A program made the position numbers and the translations under genes. A stretch of DNA of 5,160 nt from Thiomargarita sp. (GTDB lineage: Bacteria > Pseudomonadota > Gammaproteobacteria > Beggiatoales > Beggiatoaceae), in assembly GCA_030635005.1 (NCBI GenBank), contig DAOVZS010000157.1:1-5160 (forward strand), written 5' to 3'. A model generated the notes under the pieces. It had not been told where the DNA came from. It saw nothing but the letters and a program-made list of their open reading frames with translations, and made no database searches. Shown here piece by piece: positions 1 through 5,160 of the stretch; positions within the stretch are counted from its first letter, which is position 1, and the number at the start of each line of letters is the position of its first letter.

Positions 1-1085
1 CCCGTGACTAAAGATTCATCAATAGCAGATTGTCCTTCTAAAATAATACCATCTGCAGGAATATGCTCACCGGGGCGAATCAGTAAAGTTTCCCCTATGC
101 CCAATTCTGCCACTAAAACTAATTCTTCTTGACCTTTATATAACCGTGTCGCCATGGTGGGCACTAAATGTACTAAACGCTCTGCAGATTGTGCACATTG
201 TCGTCTGGCTTGTAGTTCAAAATAACGTCCTGTCAGTAAAAAAAACACAAACATCGCAATCGAATCAAAATAAATTTGTCCCCCATTAAAAACGGCATAA
301 ATACTACCCGTAAATGCAAGGGTGAGTGCGACGGCGACGGGCACATCCATGCCAGCTTGTTTGTGGGTGAGATCACGTACCGTATTTTTGAAAAAGGGTT
401 CTGCACAATACAACATAATGGGGAGTGTTAATATGAGATTGACCCAATAAAATAATTGCTTGAATTCAGTCGCAATGCCATACCAAGCCCCTGCATATAA
501 GGCAATTGAAAACATCATCACTTGCATGCCCAATACACCGGCTACCCCAATGCGACGTAATTGTTGTTTTCGTTCTCTCTCTAACAGTTCTTGTTGATGT
601 GCGGGATCATAGGGATGCGCAAGATATCCAATTTGAGTCACTGCTTGTAAAATATCGCTTAAATGAATACGCGCATCATCCCAACGCACTTGTGCCCGAT
701 GTGTTGAATAATTGATGCGGACTTCAAGAATACCTGGCAATGTTTGCAAATGTTGTTGATTTAACCAAATACAGGCGGCACAAGTAATGCCTTCTAAAAT
801 TAAAGCCGCTTCTCGTATATTGTCTTTTTCATAACGTACAAAGCGTTTTGCAATGGCAGGATTATCATAAATCGTGGTTTGTTGTAAAAAATCGGGCACT
901 AATTCTTGTCCAGTCGGTGCATTACTCGTACGATGATCATAAAAATTATCTAATTTTGCATCTACAATGGCTTGTGCCACTGCTTGACAACCGCGACAAC
1001 ACATGGGTTGGGGGGTGCCTTTAATCGTAACCCATACATCAAGCGTTTCAGGTACAGGCAAACCACAATGATAACAGTGTGACAT
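1..1085 (-). CDS. ccoI: CcoI/FixI-like copper-translocating P1B-type ATPase (N-terminal part, truncated by window edge)
   Basis: Inner-membrane ATPase of the heavy-metal P1B class. CcoI/FixI members export Cu(+) across the inner membrane and are needed to assemble cbb3-type cytochrome c oxidase. The 361 visible residues begin with a cysteine-rich segment (CYHCGLPVP at 4-12, CCRGC at 29-33), typical of the extra N-terminal metal-binding region of CcoI/FixI proteins. A heavy-metal-associated domain follows at about 93-160, with metal-binding motif TCAAC (C102, C105). Four membrane segments lie near 179-204, 211-231, 246-268 and 272-290; the last contains FFLLTGRYFE, characteristic of this subgroup. 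The start of the actuator domain follows, and the fragment breaks off within the TGES phosphatase motif. The CPx transport motif, DKTG phosphorylation site and ATP-binding domain lie outside the window. The ATG start is supported by GAGG six bases upstream. The gene is divergent from trhP; no cco oxidase genes are visible here. The general class is certain; the CcoI assignment rests on the N-terminal cysteines and TM motif. Confidence 0.9.
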   Translation of the reverse strand, partial: MSHCYHCGLPVPETLDVWVTIKGTPQPMCCRGCQAVAQAIVDAKLDNFYDHRTSNAPTGQELVPDFLQQTTIYDNPAIAKRFVRYEKDNIREAALILEGITCAACIWLNQQHLQTLPGILEVRINYSTHRAQVRWDDARIHLSDILQAVTQIGYLAHPYDPAHQQELLERERKQQLRRIGVAGVLGMQVMMFSIALYAGAWYGIATEFKQLFYWVNLILTLPIMLYCAEPFFKNTVRDLTHKQAGMDVPVAVALTLAFTGSIYAVFNGGQIYFDSIAMFVFFLLTGRYFELQARRQCAQSAERLVHLVPTMATRLYKGQEELVLVAELGIGETLLIRPGEHIPADGIILEGQSAIDESLVT

Positions 1086-1105
1086 GATGATCCTCAAAGA
1101 ATAAT
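1079..1105 (+). promoter_or_regulatory. Candidate promoter for trhP
   Basis: GTGACA (1079-1084, five of six to TTGACA) is followed 15 bases later by AATAAT (1100-1105, five of six to TATAAT). This would start transcription near 1112 and give a leader of about 26 bases. The -35 element would lie in the first codons of the divergent ccoI gene. The spacer is shorter than the preferred 17 bases, and AT-rich gaps yield such matches by chance, so support is weak. Confidence 0.25.
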
Positions 1106-1129
1106 AAATAGTCTAAAAAAAACTGAAAA
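1101..1129 (-). promoter_or_regulatory. Candidate sigma-70-type promoter for ccoI
   Basis: On the minus strand TTTTCA (1129-1124) is followed, after a 17-base spacer containing a run of eight T, by TATTAT (1106-1101). This matches the -35 and -10 consensus at four and five of six positions. The predicted transcription start, near 1094, would leave a leader of only about nine bases and would overlap the GAGG ribosome binding site. That is a reason for doubt. No FNR-type TTGAT-N4-ATCAA palindrome, which often controls cbb3-related genes, is present in this gap. Confidence 0.25.
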
Positions 1130-1137
1130 CTTTTAAT

Positions 1138-2346
1138 ATGAATAAACCTGAATTACTCGCCCCAGCGGGCGTTCTTAAAAATATGCATTATGCTTTTGCA
1201 TATGGTGCTGATGCGGTGTATGTAGGACAACCGCGTTATAGTTTACGTGTGCGTGAAAATGATTTTAATACACTCGAAAATTTAGAAGAAGCCATCCAAA
1301 AAGCACACCTTCTACATAAAAAGATCTATGTCGCCACCAATATTTTGCCTCATAATGCCAAAATAAAAACCTTTATTGCGGATATTACCCCCGTCATTCA
1401 CATGAAACCGGATGCTTTAATTATGGCTGATCCCGGTTTAATCATGATGGTACGTGAACGTTGGCCTCAAATGAATATTCATTTATCAGTACAAGCCAAT
1501 GCGAATAATTATGCCAATGTTAAATTTTGGCAAAAAATGGGCTTAAGCCGTATCATTCTTTCACGTGAACTGTCTTTAGAAGAAATTGCAGAAATTCGGC
1601 AAGAGTGTCCAGATATTGAATTAGAAGTCTTCATACATGGTGCTTTATGTATTGCTTATTCAGGACGTTGTTTATTATCGGGCTATATGAATCATCGCGA
1701 TGCGAATCAAGGCAGTTGTACCAATGCGTGTCGGTGGAATTATGCTGTTTTAGAAGAAAAAGAGCGTTCTGGTGAATATATGCCTATATTTGAAGATGAA
1801 CATGGGACGTATATTATGAATTCTAAGGATTTACGTGCGGTCCAACATGTGAGCAAATTAATAGACATTGGAGTTAATTGTCTCAAAATTGAAGGACGTA
1901 CTAAATCGCATTACTACACGGCACGCACGACACAAGTCTATCGTCAAGCCATTGATACTGCCGATCAGCCTTTTGATAACAGTTTAATGACGGCATTAGA
2001 TTTATTAGCCAATAGAGGATATACCGAAGGATTTCTCTCTCGACATTCACATTCTGAAATGCAAAACTACGCATCCAATGCTTCGAGCAGTTTACGACAA
2101 CACTTTGTCGGTGAAGTTTTACGCTATGATCACGGATTATTAACCATTGATGTCAAAAATCGTTTTTGTCTCGGCGATCACGTAGAACTCATGCGTCCTG
2201 AAGGCAATCTGCGTTTTACATTGGAACATCTTGAAAATCAACACGGAGAAAACATCACCGTTGCCCCCGGTTCAGGACATATTGTGTGTATAAAAGCACC
2301 TGTACATGACATGTGTCAATATGGATTACTCCTTAAAGTCTCCTAA
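1138..2346 (+). CDS. trhP: TrhP (YegQ) family U32 tRNA 5-hydroxyuridine synthase
   Basis: TrhP, formerly YegQ, belongs to the peptidase U32 family but acts in tRNA modification. It makes 5-hydroxyuridine at wobble position 34, using prephenate, as the first step towards (m)cmo5U, which CmoA/CmoB complete. The 402-residue protein aligns by eye with E. coli YegQ from the start (NKPELLAPAG) to the end. The N-terminal part is TIM-barrel-like (GADAVYVGQPRYSLR at 23-37, PDALIMADPGLIM at 91-103, HLSVQAN at 115-121). The U32 signature is at 165-183, and the cysteines C171, C178, C194 and C198 are likely Fe-S ligands. FEDEHGTYIMNSKDLRA (218-234) and LKIEGRTKS (249-257) are conserved. A beta-rich U32 C-terminal domain spans about 322-400. 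It is about 50 residues shorter than E. coli YegQ, mainly from a missing segment after residue 202. There is no clear Shine-Dalgarno sequence, only A-rich DNA, but homology fixes the start. RlhA (YdcP) and UbiU/UbiV are related but fit less well. Confidence 0.93.
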   Translation: MNKPELLAPAGVLKNMHYAFAYGADAVYVGQPRYSLRVRENDFNTLENLEEAIQKAHLLHKKIYVATNILPHNAKIKTFIADITPVIHMKPDALIMADPGLIMMVRERWPQMNIHLSVQANANNYANVKFWQKMGLSRIILSRELSLEEIAEIRQECPDIELEVFIHGALCIAYSGRCLLSGYMNHRDANQGSCTNACRWNYAVLEEKERSGEYMPIFEDEHGTYIMNSKDLRAVQHVSKLIDIGVNCLKIEGRTKSHYYTARTTQVYRQAIDTADQPFDNSLMTALDLLANRGYTEGFLSRHSHSEMQNYASNASSSLRQHFVGEVLRYDHGLLTIDVKNRFCLGDHVELMRPEGNLRFTLEHLENQHGENITVAPGSGHIVCIKAPVHDMCQYGLLLKVS

Positions 2347-2372
2347 AACCATCCCCTTGACAGGGGAACGGT
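2345..2372 (-). terminator. Hairpin in the convergent gap, probable terminator of the mutS-rph cluster
   Basis: The arms CCCCT (2353-2357) and AGGGG (2362-2366) form a five-pair stem around a four-base loop. ACC (2348-2350) and GGT (2370-2372) can extend it across a small internal loop. On the minus strand the stem is followed by a short T run (2348-2345), so it fits best as the end of the minus-strand transcript just after the 82-codon gene. On the plus strand no T run follows, although the hairpin lies just past the trhP stop and could still stall or protect that transcript. Confidence 0.55.
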
Positions 2373-2377
2373 ATTGC

Positions 2378-2626
2378 CTATAAGCCTCTCAGACTCTTGA
2401 TATCAGGCAAAGGAATCGTTTTAATAATCGTTTCAGAAGGTATGGGTTCTCCCGGTTCAACTATTTTATCTTCTTTTGGCATCAATTCAAGAATTTTGGG
2501 TACTGCAAAATATCCCACAATGGCAATAATAATCATAATAAACCAAAAACGCCTTTTTTTTCGACGCCGTGTAAATTCTGAATTGGAGCGTGATGGAAAA
2601 CTTGAATTAAAAGAATTGTTTTTCAT
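2378..2626 (-). CDS. Small single-pass membrane protein of unknown function
   Basis: I do not recognise this 82-residue protein. Residues 1-19 are Ser/Asn-rich. A strongly basic cluster, TRRRKKRR, at 19-26 leads directly into one hydrophobic segment at about 27-43 (FWFIMIIIAIVGYFAVP). A charged, proline-containing tail of about 39 residues follows (PGEPIP at 58-63, IPLPDI at 71-76). By the positive-inside rule the N-terminus is cytoplasmic and the tail periplasmic, as in many bitopic envelope proteins. There is no lipobox or enzymatic motif. It is the last gene of the cluster, 24 bp after the TSUP transporter stop and just before a terminator-like hairpin. The ATG is the only possible upstream start, because the codons before it run straight back to the TSUP stop in the same frame. 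The nearest Shine-Dalgarno is unusually far away. A 90-codon reading frame on the opposite strand covers the same DNA; operon position and the coherent membrane topology favour this one. Confidence 0.6.
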   Translation of the reverse strand: MKNNSFNSSFPSRSNSEFTRRRKKRRFWFIMIIIAIVGYFAVPKILELMPKEDKIVEPGEPIPSETIIKTIPLPDIKSLRGL

Positions 2627-2641
2627 AAAAAAAGAGTGTTT

Positions 2642-2646
2642 CTCCT
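2642..2646 (-). promoter_or_regulatory. Oddly spaced ribosome binding site before the 82-codon gene
   Basis: AGGAG on the minus strand lies just after the TSUP stop codon. It is 15 bases from the ATG at 2626, against a usual 5-9, and the spacer ends in seven T. No other start codon exists between the TSUP stop and this ATG in that frame. Either the spacing is tolerated, translation is coupled to the upstream gene, or the true start differs. Confidence 0.45.
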
Positions 2647-2650
2647 GTTA

Positions 2651-3406
2651 TCACGTCAATAACATATGAAGTCCAACACATGCTAAAAATACGGCAAAAA
2701 CTTTTTTCAGCATATTGACAGGAATACTGTGTGCGATTTTTGCCCCTAAAGGTGCACATAATAAAGTCGTTGGAATAATTGCCAAGAATGCAGGCCAATA
2801 AATATATCCATTGGCAAAAAATCCCACAGATCCCGATAAGGCAATGGGAAATCCACAGGCTGCTGAAGTTGCAATTGCAATGCGAATAGGCATATGACAC
2901 CATATTAAAAAAGGCACGGTCAATGTGCCCCCACCAATGCCCACTAAAGCCGATATTTTACCAATCACAACACCGACGATACTTAAGCCCCATACATTAG
3001 GGACAGGATGAGGCTGTATTTTCCGATGGCTCACATAGCCCATTTGTACAGAAACAAATAAAACAAAACAGGCAAAAAACTTTTGCAATAAATCACTGGG
3101 TAAAGCATCAGCAAGGATTGATCCTAATAAAGTGCCTACAATAATGCCGGGTGTCAATTGCCACACAATGAACCATTGTACAGCACCCCGCCGATGATGG
3201 GCAATAATAGATGACATTGATGTGAATACAATGGTAGCCAAACTGGTCCCTATTGCAAAATGCATCAACTTCGTGACAGGAATTTCTGCATTACCTTGAA
3301 AAATCCATATTAATACAGGCACAATGACAAGCCCTCCACCTACTCCTAACAAGCCTGCCAATATCCCTGCAATGATGCCTAACAATAATAACAATAATAT
3401 TTCCAT
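2651..3406 (-). CDS. TauE/SafE (TSUP) family membrane transporter
   Basis: This 251-residue integral membrane protein belongs to the TSUP family (sulfite exporter TauE/SafE, YfcA-like). Members move small anions, often sulfur-containing organic or inorganic compounds, across the inner membrane; this protein's substrate cannot be read from its sequence. The two repeat halves each carry the family's glycine-rich motif: GLLGVGGGLVIVPVL at 18-32 and ALVGIGGGTLTVPFL at 153-167. Other conserved stretches are FAIGTSLATIV (50-60), AIATSAACGFPIALSG (177-192) and APLGAKIAH (218-226). About eight hydrophobic segments span the protein, and the length is normal for the family. I chose the ATG at 3406 because it sits directly before the first membrane helix and 10 bp after the rph stop. 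A frame extension to a TTG at 3472 would add 22 polar residues inside rph. No strong Shine-Dalgarno is visible, so translation may be coupled to rph. Confidence 0.9.
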   Translation of the reverse strand: MEILLLLLLGIIAGILAGLLGVGGGLVIVPVLIWIFQGNAEIPVTKLMHFAIGTSLATIVFTSMSSIIAHHRRGAVQWFIVWQLTPGIIVGTLLGSILADALPSDLLQKFFACFVLFVSVQMGYVSHRKIQPHPVPNVWGLSIVGVVIGKISALVGIGGGTLTVPFLIWCHMPIRIAIATSAACGFPIALSGSVGFFANGYIYWPAFLAIIPTTLLCAPLGAKIAHSIPVNMLKKVFAVFLACVGLHMLLT

Positions 3407-3416
3407 TCTATTCTTA

Positions 3417-4130
3417 TTATGATAACACCGCACTTTGCTTTTTAAGCAATTCTTCAATACCTTCAGTCGCAAGGCTTAACATACGTTCTAATTCATTAGG
3501 ACGAAAAGCATGACCTTCGGCAGTGCCTTGAATTTCAATATACGCTTGCCCATCCTTCATGACAATATTCATATCTGTTTCTGCCTCGGAATCTTCACGA
3601 TAATCCAAATCTAAAATAGGCATGCCCTTATAAATGCCTACAGAAACAGCTGCCACAGCGCCATGAATGGGATCTTTATTGATTTTTCGTCTTTTTAATA
3701 AATACTGTATCGCATCCATTAAAGCGACATAACTCCCTGTAATGGCAGCTGTACGTGTGCCCCCATCGGCTTGAATCACATCGCAATCAATGGTGATGGT
3801 ACGTTCGCCTAAGGCTTCTAAATCAACAACTGCACGTAGTGAACGTCCAATTAAACGTTGAATTTCTAAAGTCCGCCCGCCTTGTTTTCCCCGACTGGCT
3901 TCTCGTTGCATACGATCATGGGTAGATCGCGGTAACATACCATATTCTGCCGTCACCCATCCTCTTTTTTTATTTTTCAGAAAACGGGGCACGCGTTCTT
4001 CAATACTGGCGGTGCATAAGACTTTTGTTTCACCAAATTCGGCTAACACTGATCCTTCAGCATATCGTGTGTAATGACGAGTGAGATTAACTTGACGAAG
4101 CTCATTGGGAGCACGACCACTGGGACGCAT
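3417..4130 (-). CDS. rph: Ribonuclease PH
   Basis: RNase PH is a phosphorolytic 3'-to-5' exoribonuclease that trims the 3' end of tRNA precursors and also degrades structured RNA. It usually forms a hexameric ring in the cytoplasm. At 237 residues it has full length for the family. Diagnostic features in order: the N-terminal MRPSGR; FGETKVLCTASIEERVPRF at 32-50; GWVTAEYGMLPRST at 57-70; the basic loop SRGKQGGRTLEIQRLIGRSLR at 79-99 with the phosphate-site R86; CDVIQADGGTRTAAITGSYVAL at 116-137 including the GTR at 124-126; and LDLDYREDSEAETD at 173-186, whose D180 and D186 fit the metal/catalytic aspartates. The ATG start is confirmed by homology and by AAGGA eight bases upstream (4143-4139). 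The gene follows mutS by 17 bp and precedes the TSUP gene by 10 bp, so it is most likely cotranscribed. I see no truncation of the C-terminus like that in E. coli K-12 rph. Confidence 0.97.
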   Translation of the reverse strand: MRPSGRAPNELRQVNLTRHYTRYAEGSVLAEFGETKVLCTASIEERVPRFLKNKKRGWVTAEYGMLPRSTHDRMQREASRGKQGGRTLEIQRLIGRSLRAVVDLEALGERTITIDCDVIQADGGTRTAAITGSYVALMDAIQYLLKRRKINKDPIHGAVAAVSVGIYKGMPILDLDYREDSEAETDMNIVMKDGQAYIEIQGTAEGHAFRPNELERMLSLATEGIEELLKKQSAVLS

Positions 4131-4147
4131 ATTATTTTTCCTTTTTA

Positions 4148-5160
4148 TTAATGTGATGTTAATAATGCTTTTAACTGATAAATCATTTCTAATGCTTGTT
4201 TAGGCGTCATATCCTCAGGTGATATTTCTTGGATAGCAGTCACAATCGGATGAACAGGTATGGGTTCTGGTGGTGTTGGGGCAGTAGTTTGCAATAATAA
4301 ATCTGTTTGTTGGGCAGTTAATTGTTGGGATTCTAATTGTTTTAAGCGGAAACGGGCTTGAGTCACCACACTTTTAGGCACACCTGCTAATAAAGCAACC
4401 TGTAATCCATAGCTTTTATTAGCAGGTCCCTTTTTTACCGTGTGCATAAATATCAGTTTATCCTTTTGTTCCAAGGCTTCCAAATGAATATTGGTGATGT
4501 TATGAAACAGTTCAGGTAAGCGCGTCAATTCAAAATAATGAGTTGCAAACAGTGTATACGAACCGATTGTATTTGCCAAATACTCCATACAAGCCCATGC
4601 TAATGATAACCCATCAAAAGTACTGGTGCCTCGTCCAATTTCATCCATTAAGACCAAACTATTACGGGTAGCATTATGTAAAATATTCGCTGTTTCTGTC
4701 ATTTCTACCATAAAGGTTGAACGCCCCCCCGTTAAATCATCACTGGCGCCAATACGGGTAAAAATACTGTCAATCGGTCCAATAATCGCTTGCTGGGCAG
4801 GAACAAAACTACCAATATGTGCGAGCAAAACAATCAAAGCAGTTTGTCGCATGTACAATGATTTACCAGACATATTAGCCCCTGTAATCAATAACATACA
4901 TTGTTGACTACTCAATTCTAAATCATTAGGGATAAAAGGTTCATCTTGCACTGCATCTACAACAGGATGTCTCCCTTCAATAATTTTAATATAAGATTTT
5001 TCTGTAAATTCAGGGGGATAGAATTTTAAAGTATCAGCACGTTCTGCAAAATTATTTAAAACATCTAATTCAGCCAACCCTGTACTGCTTATTTGTAAAT
5101 AGGATAAAGATTCTAATAATTTATTTAATAATAACTCATATAAATATTTTTCGCGATTTA
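4148..5160 (-). CDS. mutS: DNA mismatch repair protein MutS (C-terminal part, truncated by window edge)
   Basis: MutS recognises mispaired and looped-out bases and, with ATP, recruits MutL to start mismatch repair. The visible 336 residues cover the end of the core/clamp helices (REKYLYELLL, then LAELDVLNNFAERA at 28-41), the ATPase domain and the C-terminal tail. Using the visible fragment's numbering, the Walker A motif is GANMSGKS at 93-100, the STF loop region DLTGGRSTFMVEM is at 141-153, Walker B LVLMDE is at 168-173 followed by IGRGTSTFDG, and the ATH switch ends at H207. The dimer-contact helix-turn-helix region GPANKSYGLQVA is at 244-255. The tail ends in the conserved TPKQALEMIYQLK (318-330) seen at the end of proteobacterial MutS1. 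The coding frame continues to the right edge without a stop, so the mismatch-binding domain lies outside the window; a TTG at 5077 is an internal leucine, not a start. Spacing suggests cotranscription with rph. Confidence 0.96.
   Translation of the reverse strand, partial: NREKYLYELLLNKLLESLSYLQISSTGLAELDVLNNFAERADTLKFYPPEFTEKSYIKIIEGRHPVVDAVQDEPFIPNDLELSSQQCMLLITGANMSGKSLYMRQTALIVLLAHIGSFVPAQQAIIGPIDSIFTRIGASDDLTGGRSTFMVEMTETANILHNATRNSLVLMDEIGRGTSTFDGLSLAWACMEYLANTIGSYTLFATHYFELTRLPELFHNITNIHLEALEQKDKLIFMHTVKKGPANKSYGLQVALLAGVPKSVVTQARFRLKQLESQQLTAQQTDLLLQTTAPTPPEPIPVHPIVTAIQEISPEDMTPKQALEMIYQLKALLTSH

Noticed and set aside
506..715. 69-codon plus-strand reading frame
   Set aside because: It lies wholly antisense to the well-supported ccoI coding region and shows no recognisable domain or ribosome binding site.
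2397..2669. 90-codon plus-strand reading frame opposite the small membrane protein
   Set aside because: It covers the antisense of the 82-codon gene and runs into the end of the TSUP gene. Its hydrophobic stretch is the complement of the real transmembrane codons. Less secure than the other rejections, since the 82-codon gene is itself unassigned.
2607..2903. 98-codon minus-strand reading frame overlapping the TSUP 3' end
   Set aside because: It is an alternative frame of the TSUP coding sequence, which has clear family motifs through this stretch in its own frame.
3407..3472. N-terminal extension of the TSUP transporter to a TTG codon
   Set aside because: The added 22 residues are polar and basic, overlap rph by over 50 bases and would start at TTG. 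The ATG at 3406 directly precedes the first transmembrane helix.
4626..4907. 93-codon plus-strand reading frame
   Set aside because: It is antisense to the MutS ATPase domain, whose conserved motifs explain this DNA.
5075..5077. TTG codon as a start for a short MutS-like protein
   Set aside because: The same frame continues upstream to the window edge with residues matching the MutS core (REKYLYELLL and following), so this TTG encodes an internal leucine.

Overview
The window carries six protein-coding genes of a moderately AT-rich bacterium (roughly 40% G+C by eye). The trhP (yegQ), rph and mutS products resemble gammaproteobacterial proteins. A CcoI/FixI-type copper ATPase implies a cbb3-type terminal oxidase, so the organism probably respires at low oxygen. 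A more exact placement (for example among sulfur-oxidising gammaproteobacteria) would be a guess. I see no mobile element, CRISPR array, RNA gene or phage gene.

Layout. Bases 1-1085 (minus strand) hold the N-terminal half of a CcoI/FixI-like copper-transporting P-type ATPase, cut by the left edge. A 52-bp divergent gap separates it from trhP (1138-2346, plus strand), a U32-family tRNA hydroxylase. trhP runs convergently into a four-gene minus-strand cluster that reads right to left: mutS (C-terminal third, cut by the right edge), rph (RNase PH), a TauE/SafE-type (TSUP) membrane transporter, and a small single-pass membrane protein of unknown function. The gaps in this cluster are 17, 10 and 24 bp, so it is probably one transcription unit. 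It appears to end at a hairpin in the 31-bp convergent gap with trhP.

Function. Most of the window is housekeeping: mismatch repair (MutS), tRNA 3'-end maturation (RNase PH), wobble-uridine hydroxylation (TrhP) and copper delivery for oxidase assembly (CcoI). The genes share an operon or a boundary, not an obvious pathway. The least explained parts are the 82-residue membrane protein, with its oddly spaced ribosome binding site, and the placement of a TSUP transporter behind mutS-rph. I found no convincing new multi-gene system. The findings are modest points about these genes.
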